Shown here: piece by piece, positions 32,951 through 44,859 of the stretch
How the letters are laid out: each line of letters opens with the position of its first letter
Position numbering within the stretch: the stretch's first letter is position 1
Assembly (NCBI RefSeq): GCF_001659605.2
Contig: NC_035169.2
Coordinates: forward strand, 14,756,263-14,820,262
Direction of reading: 5' to 3'
DNA length: 64,000 nt
Source of the DNA: Manihot esculenta
Taxonomy: Eukaryota; Streptophyta; Magnoliopsida; Malpighiales; Euphorbiaceae
Program-made: the position numbers and the translations under genes
Notes under the pieces: generated by a model
Databases searched by the model: none
The model's input: only the letters and a program-made list of their open reading frames with translations
Told to the model about the DNA's origin: nothing

Positions 32951-34372
32951 CTAATCTGCTTCCGACTTCAAAGGTTTGGGCCACTGGAGAAACTCCTTAT
33001 CCTGGACAGCCATGAGCACCTCGGCTCTGGACGCATTTAATGGAGTCGGTTTCTCCGGGACCCAAGGAGGGAGCACTCTTGGTTCGAGAACCCGAGGAGG
33101 AGGAGGCCTTTGATCCCTTCTTTCCCAGGCCTGCTTGTACGGCTCAGGCCTCTTTCCACGCTTCTTTTCGTGTTTCTCCGACCTCCCTTCCTCCGGGGCT
33201 TTCTCTTTTCCTTCCACCCCTTTGGCAAATCTACTCGTTACCAAGGCATCATCCTGCCTTATATACTTTTCCGCCCTCTTCATCAACTCGGCCAGTGAGG
33301 TCGGAGGTTTCCTACTCAGAGAACCAAAGAACTCGACAGAGGTTGTTCCCTTTTGCATGGCCTCTACCGCCCTTCCTTCGTCAAGCTCGGAAATCTGCAG
33401 GGCCTCCGTATTGAAACAGGCGACATACTCTCTGAGGGATTCACCAGCTTTTTGTCTCACTGTTTCCAGATAGCTCGTCTTCCTATCTGCTGGCACCCCG
33501 GCTACGAACCGGCTAATGAAGCGGGTGGCTAGATCTCCGAAACTTTTAATGCTTCCGGCCTCTAGGCTGTTGAACCATGCCCTCGCTGGTCCCGAGAGCG
33601 TTGTTGGGAACACCTTGCACATCAGAGCATCTGACAGAGTTTGCAACTCCATGAAGGTCTTATAGTTCATGACATGCTCTCTCGGGTTACAAGCCCCATT
33701 ATAGGCCGCCATCGGCGGCATCATAAACTTTTTGGGAACGGTCTCCTGCTGCATTAACTTTGAAAAGGGAGAAGAAGTAGGCAAGGAGGTTTGACTCTGA
33801 TCTTTCTTACCTAGCTCGGCTAGGAGCTGCTCCTTCAACCTTTTCAGCTTTTGGTTCATTTTCTCGTCTTCCGGGCTGGATCTTTTGCCCAAACTACATT
33901 CTTCCTCCTCTGTTTCAGTTCCCGTTTCCCTGGTTGTTTCAGCAGAATAGTCGTTCACTTCTTCATTTTCTATCAACTCTCTTGCCCTTCTCCCATGAAT
34001 TCGGGCCTCCGGTTCTTCTTCTTCTCTGGCATCGTGGCTGTTAGTTCGGAGGCGGGCAGAGGTAGGTTGGGGTTCATCGGTTCTGGGTTCCTCTACTACT
34101 GGGAGTGCGTTTACTGGGGTGCTAAGTCCCCTTTGTTGCATTATCTGCCCCAACCAGTGAGCAGTGGTTTGTAGCTGGAGAGCCATGGTTTGAATGTCTT
34201 GGTTAGACAGGGTCATGGTGGGAGTATTCCCTGCCAGGCTTGGCGAGGGATTAAGAAAAATAGGTGTTTGGTTATTCAACGTTATAGGGCTAGAAAAGGA
34301 GAACTGCTGCCCATCTTGGGTAGAGCTCAGGTCATTTGGATTATTGAGGTTACTTTCTTGGTGGTTTGCCAT
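32951..34372 (-). CDS. Element B Gag
   Basis: 473 codons from the ATG at 34370-34372. The N-terminus is Asn/Gln/Ser-rich, then acidic. The gag domain includes PPMAAYNGACNPREHVMNY, LSGPARAWFNSLEAGSI and FGDLATRFISRF, typical of the retrotransposon gag family. The C-terminus is basic and Pro-rich. It forms the particle and packages RNA. The leader before it is only about 80 bp from the 5' LTR. The TAG at its end comes before the Cys/His stretch, so the product would lack its nucleic-acid-binding end. Confidence 0.88.
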   Translation of the reverse strand: MANHQESNLNNPNDLSSTQDGQQFSFSSPITLNNQTPIFLNPSPSLAGNTPTMTLSNQDIQTMALQLQTTAHWLGQIMQQRGLSTPVNALPVVEEPRTDEPQPTSARLRTNSHDAREEEEPEARIHGRRARELIENEEVNDYSAETTRETGTETEEEECSLGKRSSPEDEKMNQKLKRLKEQLLAELGKKDQSQTSLPTSSPFSKLMQQETVPKKFMMPPMAAYNGACNPREHVMNYKTFMELQTLSDALMCKVFPTTLSGPARAWFNSLEAGSIKSFGDLATRFISRFVAGVPADRKTSYLETVRQKAGESLREYVACFNTEALQISELDEGRAVEAMQKGTTSVEFFGSLSRKPPTSLAELMKRAEKYIRQDDALVTSRFAKGVEGKEKAPEEGRSEKHEKKRGKRPEPYKQAWERRDQRPPPPRVLEPRVLPPWVPEKPTPLNASRAEVLMAVQDKEFLQWPKPLKSEAD

Positions 34373-34433
34373 CGTGGATCTCAGTGGGTTTTGAAAGTGA
34401 AAACTCCGGTGATGAAAAGATCTCCTTCGTTTT

Positions 34434-34449
34434 CCCACAGACGGCGCCA
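34434..34449 (-). other. Primer-binding site of element B
   Basis: TGGCGCCGTCTGTGGG on the minus strand, two bases from the 5' LTR. The first nine bases fit the 3' end of plant tRNA-Asp; the rest does not match well. The primer tRNA is uncertain. Confidence 0.75.
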
Positions 34450-34451
34450 AT

Positions 34452-34947
34452 TGATGATCTGAGATCCAATTGAATAGGGTTTTACAAGGGTTTTGTATTA
34501 CTGAATAAGGTCCAGGTTTCCTGAGGAGGGGACTCCTCTTTTATACATTGTCTTGCTTGCTGGTGACGTGTAAAGGTCTCTCCAGGATTGGGCCACGTGT
34601 TTCTGCCATGCGGATTCGGAGGTACTAGGGTATCAGCCGCCTGCTCCATGCGTAACGGCCTCTGATTCTCCTCGTGCGTACGTTCGAGCGGATCTGCCAG
34701 GCTGTCTGGTGAATATTATTTCGGATCCTGGGCTGAGCTGAGAATCGGGCCGGATGCTAAGCCTGAGTAGAGAGGGCCTGCTTCGTGCGGGCCGGGCCGG
34801 CTTGAGTGAGGAAGATGGGCCGAGCCCGACCTTGAAGGTTGGATGAGCCAGGCTTGTTATGTATATCAGGTGTGTGGGCCCCTACGTCATGGGCCTTGGG
34901 CTGTGGTCAAGCCCCTGGTCCGGGGTGAAGGAATCCAGCGGTCATCA
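34452..34947 (-). repeat. 5' LTR of element B
   Basis: 496 bp, same length as the other copy, with three substitutions seen. TATAAAA on the minus strand at 34539-34545 makes U3 about 400 bp and R/U5 short. Confidence 0.97.
34539..34545 (-). promoter_or_regulatory. TATA box of element B
   Basis: TATAAAAGAGG on the minus strand; identical in the other LTR (19885-19891). Confidence 0.7.
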
Positions 34948-34952
34948 GGAAC
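34948..34952. other. Target-site duplication of element B (right)
   Basis: GGAAC, identical to 19793-19797. Confidence 0.95.
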
Positions 34953-36100
34953 TATTTAAAATATTTTTAAAAATACAGAATTAATTAATTATTTTATCAT
35001 ATCGCATAAACTAAATAATAATTTTTCTCTTTTAAATTTCATATTTTTGGTATTATAATAAAATCATCTTTTAAGTTACATATTTCTAGAAATATTCAGT
35101 AATAAAAATTAATTTGAATGTAAGTCCAGTTAAACTCTTATATTTCTGTCTAAAAAATTAAATAAATTCAATTTAATTTTTTTATTAATTAAGTTTTTAT
35201 ATTTTTATTTAAAAATTAAATATGTCATCGTTTAATGTAATATTTTTTAATAATAAAATAATTTTTATATAATAAAAATTATATTTTTATAATTTTAAAA
35301 ATTATTTACTATTTCTTTGTATTTTCTTATTTTTATGTTAATTAAAATAATAAAATTTTAATATTTTAAATTAAAATAATATTTTATTATTAAAAGTAAT
35401 ATTATATTATATTATGACTTATTTAATTCTTAATAAAAGTTTAATTGATAAAAAATTTTTAAATTAAATTTATTTCACTCTTGAATAAAAATACGAGTAT
35501 CTAATTGGACTAATTTCCAAATCAATTCTCATAACAGCAATTCAGATAAAATTAGCTCAGTAATAACTCAAAAAAAAAAAAAATTACTTGAAGTGGCATT
35601 CTCTCTATTGCTAAACAAGATGTTCTTTCATTAGTTTTAGAGCATTAAAAAGTTATTACACTTAGAGTTAGACTTAAGAAAACGCCAAGTCATCCCCTTT
35701 AAATAAACTTATAAGTTATTTTTCTAATTTATTAAATTTGTGAATTAATTTGATATTTTTTTGTAGCATATCTAGCTCTATGCTCTTCTCTAACGAATCC
35801 AAAAATTCTTTTTATAGCAAGCCATACAAATTATTTGAAATTTATTTCGAAATGGTATTTTTTATGGAATAGATCTTCTAATATAAAAGATTTTGGACTG
35901 TTACAGTTATCTCTCCACACATTATATTAACCTTCAAAAATTTGAGATCACTTTTAGTAATAATGCCTTAATCTCCGTCCAAGAGTCTATTTTCAAAATT
36001 CTATTAAATCTTATCTCATGATCTTTGTTTAAATATCTAAGGCTGCTAATGTATTATGGTCAATGTAAGAAACAAGGCTTTGCATTTCCTAAAGAGAATT
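34953..36100. other. AT-rich intergenic DNA
   Basis: A/T runs throughout. No gene or clear repeat recognised. Confidence 0.6.
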
Positions 36101-36540
36101 GTAAAGGTGGAAAAGTATATTTTGCCTCAAGTTGACGAAGAAATTATAATGAAGCTTGTACTATCTATTCTCCTATGTCATGTCTCTATTCAAGTTGGTA
36201 GCTTGTACTGTCATAAAACTTTTCCAAAGCTTTTAGATAAATTTTGATTCATTAAAGCATTACATAAAGGTAATAGTCATTGGGTTAGCTGACGCAAGTT
36301 GTATAAGAGAAATAGAGATAGGGGTATTCATTCACCATTTCCCTTTTGGCCAAAAATCCTAGAGATTAATTTATTACACTAGAGTTTTCTATGGCATTTA
36401 TTTTTCATACTTAGATTTTATGAATATCAAATTGAATTGTCCAACTTTGAAAGAATGGAAAAGTAGAGAATCTAATTAGTTTGATCAACCTTTATTATTT
36501 CTAATTTTTGTCCTCAAAGAATATGGAGAGATCTCGAAAA
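36101..36540 (+). pseudogene. Possible LINE fragment (weak)
   Basis: Plus-strand translation EEIIMKLVLSILLCHV, FPKLLDKF and ALHKGNSHWVS faintly follows the plant LINE linker after RT. It is short and full of stops; it could be chance. Confidence 0.25.
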
Positions 36541-36563
36541 GTTAAAAAATTTCATCCAAAAAA

Positions 36564-36985
36564 CACTACAACAAATAAACGTCAGAATTAAAAGTAAAAT
36601 ATTTTACATCAACATTAATTTTGCTGCTATATAAACTAATATAATACAATAATATTAATGCATAAAAAGATATATTATCAAATAAAAATTATGAATATTA
36701 ATAAAAAGTTATTTTTAGCTGTAATATTTGTTATTGCTAACTAATAATTATTTTTTTTAACCATTATAATTTTGCTGATAAATACCTACGATCACAATTT
36801 TATAATAACATGTAAATTGTGGCTATAGATATAGCAATTAGCAATAATTGCTGCTAAAAATAACTTTTTATTAATTTCTATAATTTTTATTTATTGCTAT
36901 ATTTTTTTTATGCATCAATAGCAATAATTATTGATATTACTATCATATGTTAATTCATATAGCAGTAAAATTAGATATGTGTATT
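36564..36985. repeat. Palindromic MITE-like element, about 420 bp
   Basis: Left arm 36605-36760 and right arm 36835-36975 are reverse complements with mismatches; AATAAAAAGTTATTTTTAGC (left) matches its complement on the right. The left tip, CACTACAACAAA, looks like CACTA-type terminal inverted repeats, but I cannot find the matching tip on the right. No coding content. Confidence 0.65.
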
Positions 36986-37270
36986 AGATTTGAAGAAAGT
37001 TTACTTAAAAGTTTCTTTAATGTCTTGTTAGATTTCGTTTTTAAATTCTCAAATTCTAATAGAGTCTCTGTTGGTATTTAAAATTTCGTGCCGATAACAT
37101 TAGAGTAAAAATATTTTTTTAAGAGTCTCTATATGTTTAAAATTCTTAGAAAGTCCTAGCTATTTATTTTAAAGAATTTAAAAAAATGTTTAAAATTTTA
37201 AAGTTTTCACTTTTTGACTTGTGGATATCAAACTTTGACTTTTTACTGTAGAAAGTCTTCTTGCAGTAAG

Positions 37271-38015
37271 TGATGAGGTGCATATTTAGCATATATTTTC
37301 ATTAGTTATTTGGTAAAATAAGATCAGAATGCAAATAATTTTTGGTATATATTGTGAATAATACATAAGAACATACTGAACAGCAAAAATAAATCAAATA
37401 TAGGGGAATATGAGCTAATTAGTAGTAGCAGTATAAAGATTTGAGATAAGTCTTGGGCAAGGCTTTGAGCAAGGCAGATAGAGCAGTAAGTTAGTAAAAC
37501 ATAAAACTGAGCTGGTAGACTCAATGTTTCTATTATTAAAGAGCTGTCAAAACCCTAGATCTCGATAGAATTTTTTCGAGAAAGTTTAGGACTTTTTCAT
37601 CTCTTTAATGAGCGAAGCAAATCTTGATTCTATTATAAAATTTTGCTTGTTAATTTTTAGGAAGCAAATTGTGTATTATTTATTTAGGGTTTTAGGTATT
37701 TGAACCTGTAGTTTTTGAGAAAACAACCCATCTCTTTTCTTAGCTGAATTTTCTACAAGTTTTTGTGCTCTTTAAGCAAAGAATGAGTAGCTAACTCTAT
37801 TGTCTCTACTTAGATATAAATTGAAGTTTTAGCTCCTTAAGAATTGTGAAATATAAACTTATTTATTTATCTTTATTAATTTTAATATTTATGTAATTTT
37901 TTTCTTTTATAATTTTATAATTTTATTAATTGATCAATAGGGCCTATTGCTCACTTAACAAGATAATATACAGTTAGTTTGAATTTTTAAATACATAATT
38001 GTTTGAAATATTCAA
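37271..38015 (+). repeat. Left LTR of element D (3' part lost)
   Basis: Starts TGATGAGGTGCATATTTAGC and aligns with 41481-42235; similarity stops at about 38015. Confidence 0.8.
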
Positions 38016-38299
38016 TATTGATAATGTAAATCTGCTAAAAAATATTATTTTTTTTTATTTTTTTATTATTTTTCTAAATTTAAATTTTTTTCAATTAATT
38101 AATTAATATCATTACTTAAATAAATTATTTTTATACGGTTTTATCATTTTTTTTCATGGCATAAAATATTTTTTTGCATCTCTAAAAATTATTTTAAGTG
38201 TATCATAATCATGATGTGATTCTCATTGTCAGGCTCTCACTATTTGAGACGTGCATGTATCTCAGTACAAAAAATAGGGGTTTACAATACTCAAAGAAT

Positions 38300-39450
38300 T
38301 CAGTATTGTTCGTTTAAGTATGAAGCCCCAAAAGGATATTAGAAGTCAAATCAAATTGTGAGCATTCCCATTCTCATCAGATGATATCGTAAAAGATTAG
38401 CTATTCTACTTGCCATCCAGAATAACCACTACATGGATGATGATGGTAATTAGAGCATACCTTGACAAAGTACTTTCTTGCTTTTAAAGCCATTAGAATT
38501 AGAAGAGAGATAATTGACATCAAGCAAAAGGATTCAGAGGTCTTGTATGAATATTGAGAGAGATTCAATAGCCTGTGCACAAATTGTTCCCATCATGGCA
38601 TTATCTTCAAGATAAAGGAATAATGCCATTGGAGAAGAGACTTCTAGATGTAGCTAGTGGAGGTACCATTATAAAAAAACCATCCAAGCCACTAGAGAAT
38701 TGATCTCAATCATGGGGCTGCCTCTAAGTAGTATGGGGAGAAACAAGAGAAACCAAGAAGAGTAAATGAGGTAAATGTCTCTTCTCTTAAATCAAAGATT
38801 TTTGAATAATTAAATACCTTTGGTTCAACATGGCTTTAGGAATCCTTCAACAAGTAAGAGCATGTAGAATTTGTACATCTTATGACATTCAATGGATATG
38901 TATCCCATACTCTAAGAGGTTGAGCAACAAGTCAATGCAATAGGGTGTTTTGTAGGGCACCAACAAATTAAGTAAGATCCTTATTTAAACATCTACAACC
39001 TAGGATAGAGGGATCATTCGAACTTTAGGTAAGTAACAAAACCAAATAATTTTCAAAATTTTCAGCTTTATTATCCCTCATAATTGTCACCACCTCCAAA
39101 GTAAGGTACGTCCTTTGAAGATACGGTTAAATCACTTACTAATAATGTGCAAACTTTAGAGAACCAAGTGAGCCAAATTGCTACATCTATGAATAGATTG
39201 GAATCCCAAGGGAAATTGCCATCTCAAACAATTGTGAACCCAAAATAGAACTTAAGTGCAGTGACTTTAAGGAGTGGTAAACAGTTGAAGGACTTCTTGA
39301 GTATATGCTTAGGCAAGGCACAAAAATAAAACTACAAACAGCACCTACAAAATTACAATAGAAAAAGGAGAAAAAAGCCACTGCAAAATTGAACCAGCAT
39401 GACAAATTTGTTGTTATACCTCCCCTTTTCATGAGAGGTTAGCAAAATCT
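38300..39450 (+). pseudogene. Element D gag remnant
   Basis: Pieces in several frames: LYEY and ERFNSLCTNCSHHGI (about 38540-38610), MPLEKRLLDVASGGTII (about 38622), NRLESQGKLPSQTIVNPK and LSAVTLRSGKQ (39190-39290). These are typical of Athila gag and its C-terminal end. Many stops and frameshifts are present. Confidence 0.78.
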
Positions 39451-39649
39451 AAGAAAGAAAAAAGAAGAAAGAGAGATTCTGGAGAGTTTTCATAGACTGA
39501 GATAACATTCCATTACTTGATACTATTAAGCAAGTGCTTCGATACACAAAATTTTTGAAGAAATTATGCACAAATAGGTAAAAAGCTAATAGAGAGTGAA
39601 AAGGTAAGTGTGAGAGAAAATATTTCTACAATTATTCATAAAAACTCGA

Positions 39650-40430
39650 TAGGTCTATAGTTTATCATGTGGGTGTGTTAGAGGATATCCTAGTTCAAAT
39701 CAATAGTTTGGTTTTTCTGACTAACTTTTATATAATTGATATGGAAAAGGACATAGCATCTGATATTTTATTGGATGGACATTTTCTTAGCACAACTGGA
39801 ACTAAGTTAGATGAGCATAATGATGTATTCACTGTAGAATTTAATAGGATAATAATAAAATTTAATGTTTATTATTTTATGAAAAATCCTCATAATGTAT
39901 CCTGTGTTTATATATGTCATAGATGTTATTGATATTTTGAGCCAAGATGCATTTGAATTAAGTATTAATGATAAATTAGATGTTGCTTTATATAGGAGTA
40001 TCGACATAGATAGTTTGATGAATTTGGAGTAACAGATTATGGCTAATGAAGAGCTATAAGAAACTGTTTATACATTAGGAAGCTTTAAGCCATTGATCAA
40101 TTGTGCCTATGCACAAGCCTTACCTAAATCTCATACCAAGCTTCTGCCCTCTATTTTGTAGGCCTCTAATTTAGAATTGAAGCCACCACTAAGCCGCCTT
40201 AAATAAGCATACCTAGGGGCTGGAAGAACACGTTCAATGATAATATATAACAAAGTTAGTCTCTTGAAAGAGGAGAAATTGATCAGGGTGCTTTGTGAGT
40301 ATAAAGAAGTAATAGGATGGAATATAAACGACATAAAATGCATATTTCTTTCAAATTGCATGCACCATATTTTTCTAGAAGAAGACAAGCCGGAGGTCCA
40401 GCTATAGAAGATAACAGGCATGCTGCGGTG
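39650..40430 (+). pseudogene. Element D protease and RT start remnant
   Basis: GVLEDILVQINSLVFLTNFY, IDMEKDIAS and LLDGHFLSTTGTKLDEH (39669-39830) match the Athila protease region. Later LELKPPLSRLK, AYLGAGRT, WNINDIKCI and CMHHIFLEEDKPEVQ (40170-40410) are the pre-RT segment. The catalytic part of RT is missing. Confidence 0.8.
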
Positions 40431-41466
40431 CTTGCTTGATCATGTTAGGGTCCCTCTCCAACCACCTGTTAGTTAAAGTTTTTATTATATCCATTTAACT
40501 AGGGTAGTTTAGTTCTTAGCCTCTTTCTTTTATTTTTTATTTTTATTTTTGTACACGTTAAGTGTGGGGGATGAATGTTGTATATATGCTGCAATTTATT
40601 TTATTTATTTTGATTTTTATACATTTTAGGTGGGAATTTTGAGTAAGCATTGCAATTAGGTCATCAAATTATTCTTAAACTGCATTGGTCCACTTACTTT
40701 GAAAATCTTGAATCATAAACAATATTTTAACATTCATTGGAATAATCTTTTTGCTTTTCATAATGCTCATAATAGCTTTTTATGAGTATCTTGAAATATA
40801 AATGATTGAACTTGAGCATATAAAAAATGTGTACACTTGAATGTTTAAAGGCATAGTGGAGTGTAATTATAACTTGCCAAGGCTATGACATGTTATAAAT
40901 TTTTCATAAAACTCTTGTCAAAGAAAGAGGGTGTTCAAGGCATTAAAAAAAGAGAGAAGGGCACAAAGTAAAATTACTCTATTGATCAAGTAACCAAGAG
41001 TAGAGCTAGTATAGCCATTTGAAATTGTGATTAACTAAATAACTGAGAGTGACTATCATAAATATGTACCTTCACATAGAAAGCCTAGTGACCTTTCAAG
41101 TAAGATATTAATAAGTGCTCAATAACAACAACAACATCAATAATAATAATAAAAGCCTTAGGAATTGAGAACCAGTTTTGGACACTAATGATTTTGGCTG
41201 AGGTAAGGCCCAATACTCATCCTATGAAATACTAATTGAAATTTTGTGTGATGAAGTGTGAATTGCTTAGCTCTTCTATTTGTTTTAAGGAGTTTTTTTA
41301 AGGTTATTGTTTGCCATTTTCATTCCTAGAAGGGTTTCCATAGGCATACTAGGATACTGTCATGCTTCAACTCAAAAGTCTAGGTGAAAGATTACTGTAG
41401 ATTGATAATATATAGAGTGGAAATGATAGTCTAAATTGTTTTGATGTTTGAAGGCAAGCATAATTT
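40431..41466 (+). other. Noncoding 3' region of element D
   Basis: AT-rich, with AAGTGTGGGGGA near 40560, a polypurine-like string often seen in Athila. No gene seen. Confidence 0.5.
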
Positions 41467-41480
41467 AAGTGTAGGAGAAT
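41467..41480 (+). other. Polypurine tract of element D
   Basis: AAGTGTAGGAGAATT next to the right LTR, the expected Athila-type tract with small changes. Confidence 0.65.
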
Positions 41481-42760
41481 TTGATTATGCACATATTTAG
41501 CATATATTTTCAATAATTATTTGATCAAATGGGATTAAATGCTACTAATTTGGGTATATTTTCTGATAACACACAGGAACATACTGAACGATAAAAACAT
41601 AGCAAATTAAAGGAATATGAGTTGGTTAGTAGCTGTAGCAGTGCAGAGATTTAGGATAAAGTTTGGGTAAGGGTTTGACAAAGGTAGATAGAGCAGTAAA
41701 CTAGTAAAATACGAAGTTGAGTTGAAAAACTCGAATTTTTATCATTAACGAGTTGTCAAAGACCCCAGAACTCAATAAAATTTATATCAAGTGAGTTTAG
41801 GACTTTTCCCCCTCTTTAGATAGCAAATTAGAACTTGATTCTACTAGAAAATTTTTCTTGTAACTTTTTGGGAAGCAAATTTTTTAGGATTTCTTTAGGG
41901 TTTTAGGTATTTAAATCTATAGTTTTTATGGTAGCAACAAGTCCCTCTTTTTAGTCAATTTTTATATAAATTTTTATGCTCTCTAAGCAAACAATGAGCA
42001 ACTAATTCCTTTGTTTCTAGTTGGAGGTAGGTTGAAGTTTTAGTTCCTTATGAATTGTGAGATCTAAACTTATTTGTTTATCTTTATTAATTCCAATATT
42101 TATACAATTTCCACTTTTTATAATATTATTATTTTGTTGATTGATCAATAAGACTTGTTGCACGCTTAACAAGGTAATATACTATTAATTTAAATTTTTA
42201 AACATGTAATTATTTTAGATATTCAATATTTGATAATAATTTTGTGTAATTTTTCTAAGGAATAATTCAGCTTAAACAAGTAACGCAGTTGAGTTTGTTG
42301 GTTAGAATTGAGTCTCTTTAATTTTTAAACCAACTGGTAAATTAAATCAAATAGATGTTATTTGGGTTGTTTATTGGCTAGAGTTAGTAAGCCTCTCCTA
42401 ACTAATTTATATATAAGGAGAGATTAGTTATAATAAGCATCTTCCACAGTAATAACCAATTTATTGAAATTACAAGAAAGTTACTTTTGGTTCAATGATT
42501 AATTCTTTTAGATGATAAAATCTTATTTTTTAACTGAAATTTATTTGCATTGATTTTCTCTTAATTCAATTTTCTTAGCCATCTTTTATATTTATTTTAA
42601 TTCAATCATTAATAATCAATCTTTTTTTACTTTTACTATTTATTTACTGGTTGTTAAGAAATTTTTAATATCAATTTCTTGTAGATATGATTCTATTCAC
42701 TCCACACACATTTTATTCTTGTTGGATTTAAATATGTTATTTTTTATGGTTTCGACACCT
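41481..42760 (+). repeat. Right LTR of element D
   Basis: Starts TGATTATGCACATATTTAGC and aligns for about 750 bp with the left copy, then continues alone. Near the end CTTGTAGATATGATTCTATT resembles the Athila LTR end. The exact end is uncertain. Confidence 0.7.
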
Positions 42761-42899
42761 ATTAATAAGAATACGAAAGGCAGCCTTAAATGAAGTGGAA
42801 GGTAGGACATTATTTATTTATATTCTTTAGGTGAAAGCTTCTGCCATTTTTTTTTTTAAATATTTTCTATCAAAATCAATAATTTTTAAGTGTTATGAA

Positions 42900-44702
42900 C
42901 TTTGGGTTTTGAAGATTGGTGGATTTTGAATTCTAGAAAAATTTATGAGTTTCTCCATCTTTCTAACTGATCCATCCTCAAGTGGTAAGTTCAATTCTCC
43001 TATTAAACTTTGATTCTAGATTATTAAGTTAAAGGTTTTGAAAATGGGTTTACATGTGAGTCTATGGTGGTTGAGTTAGGTTGCGTATTTGAGATTTTTT
43101 TTTTCATTTTTTTAGTTTTGATGGAAAATCTTCATCTTGAATCTTGATTTGTTGATGTTAGGTGTTTTAGAGAGTTGAGTTAAGTCTTAACCATTGTATT
43201 TAAGAAATAAATTTTTAAATGCCAATATTTTTTTTCAATTTTAGGTCATTTGATCTTTGACTTAATTAGGTTAATAATTTTTGGATTCTTAATACATGTG
43301 TAGCTATATTGCTTTCAATTATATATGAGTTAGTGGAGGTCTTATGATGATTTGAGCCTTTTTAAGAGTGAGTATATTATGTTTGAGCTTTTCAAAAATA
43401 CTCAAAATTAGGTTTGATCTCAATAAAAAAAAAACTTAGGTTTAGTTGTTGAAACTAAGTTTAACAATTAGAAGCTAACTTTATTCCAATGACTTTTGAC
43501 GGCCAAAAGTGGAGTCAAAATTCAAGTTTTAAATCTGTTTGAAGGAATTTAGACCACTTAAAATGCTATTAAAACTCATGTTTCGACTTTGTCTAGGGAG
43601 TTTTCGCTGCTTAAGATGCATATATAATTCCATCTAATTTTTTTCTTTGTTGTTTTTATATTTTCTAAGTATTTTTTTGTATATATAAGTGTTTTAGGCT
43701 AAGTAAAAAGGGTTTCTATTGCTATTTATCTAAACTTCAGTATTTCATTTCAAGTGTATATATGCAGAATCATAATTAAAGAATTGAGGGAATTAAAAAT
43801 AAATTAATCTAGTTTATTTGTGAGCAATGTGTGATAAGCTCCAAAATATAAGTAGAACTATATATCAATATCTCCTTGTATCATCTATTATTATGATTAT
43901 TTAGGGTGTAGTATACAAATATATTGTACAATTGCATTTTCATAATTGTATTTTTCTTACTAGTGTTGTAAATATTAGATGACACATTAATCTCTTATAT
44001 GGTATATGTAATATGATCTTTTGAGCTGCGATGTAAAGTTTTATATTCCTAGCAATATGTTAAGGAAAAGTCTAGGTTGAGACATAGTTTATGCCTCTTG
44101 TAGAATATATTTATGTTATGTTTAAAAAAAAAAGTCTTACAGAGCATTGTAGAAATTGGGCATATTGGATTATAGAGGTTACAAGTGATAAGCCTACATT
44201 ATGGTGAAATGTTTATGATGCAATCATAATTTACATATGAATATGATAAATGTATAAAATATTATTACTAAGTCACATATGTAGCCTACTCTTTAAGTGG
44301 TGAGTTGTAGGATAGTATAATAGATTCCAGAGAATAAGTTAGAGTTATGTTTTCATGTATTATAGGAATAAATGCAGTTAGACATGTAATAATTTATGGA
44401 TCAAATATATGTAACTTAGATTATGCATTATATTTATGTTTTAAGGATTCTAACTTCTAATAATCTTTTGAAGTATGTTATGCATAAGTTTTAATGCTTA
44501 GTCTTTAGTATGTATACAAATGTTATTAGTTCATAAGTTTATGAATCATTGTATAATTATGTTTAAACTTCATGGAAAATTTTTTGGTGTTTTATATTCA
44601 AACTTTGAGATTACTATGATTATAAACTTGCTACAGGTATCAAAGGCTTTAATCTATCCAACTCCTTAGAACTCGTAGTGATTATAATTTAGGATTATTA
44701 CA
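42900..44702 (+). repeat. Degenerate LTR of element E
   Basis: The end GCTACAGGTATC...GGATTATTACA corresponds to the end of the solo LTR at 28340-28407. A donor-like site CCTCAAGTGGTAAG (about 42987) matches D2 of A and C. The left limit is a guess; decay is heavy. Confidence 0.5.
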
Positions 44703-44704
44703 AG

Positions 44705-44717
44705 TTGGCATCATAGC
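44705..44717 (+). other. Degenerate tRNA-iMet PBS of element E
   Basis: TTGGCATCATAGC just after ATTACA, two changes from TTGGTATCAGAGC. Confidence 0.65.
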
Positions 44718-44859
44718 CTTAAACTAAAACTATTAAATCTAGACATATTATGGGCTTAGAAGTTAGTGCACAAGCATTATTAGGAATACACATCCATTAG
44801 AATTAGAATGTAGGGTCCTAACTGTTTTTGATGATGTGAATTTCATGTTATACTTGAAC

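Larger units (their letters stand above)
19798..34947 (-). mobile_element. Element B: Tat-lineage Ty3/gypsy retrotransposon, 15.15 kb
   Basis: Bounded by 496-bp LTRs and a perfect 5-bp TSD. On the minus strand it has a PBS (34434-34449), gag and pol with protease, RT, a degenerate RNase H, a second archaeal-type RNase H and integrase. A second RNase H plus an antisense gene between pol and the 3' LTR are marks of the Tat group (Grande/Retand-like). A solo LTR of 1806 bp lies within it (26602-28407); without that and one TSD copy it is about 13.3 kb. Only three LTR differences were seen, so it is young. Two TAG stops interrupt gag-pol. Confidence 0.95.
37271..42760 (+). mobile_element. Element D: ancient Athila-like retrotransposon remnant
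   Basis: Plus-strand order: LTR (37271), gag, protease, start of RT, a long 3' region, AAGTGTAGGAGAATT as polypurine tract, and a second LTR (41481). Peptide pieces match the Athila type. The pol body after the first RT block, and the end of the left LTR with the PBS, are missing. LTR copies are strongly diverged, so the insertion is old. The right end is approximate; I found no TSD. Confidence 0.8.

Noticed and set aside
36056..36247. Small open frame as a possible host gene
   Set aside because: Weak likeness to a LINE linker and many stops around it; no gene structure.
40551..40572. AAGTGTGGGGGA as the polypurine tract of element D
   Set aside because: No LTR starts here; the tract next to the true LTR start is at 41467-41480.
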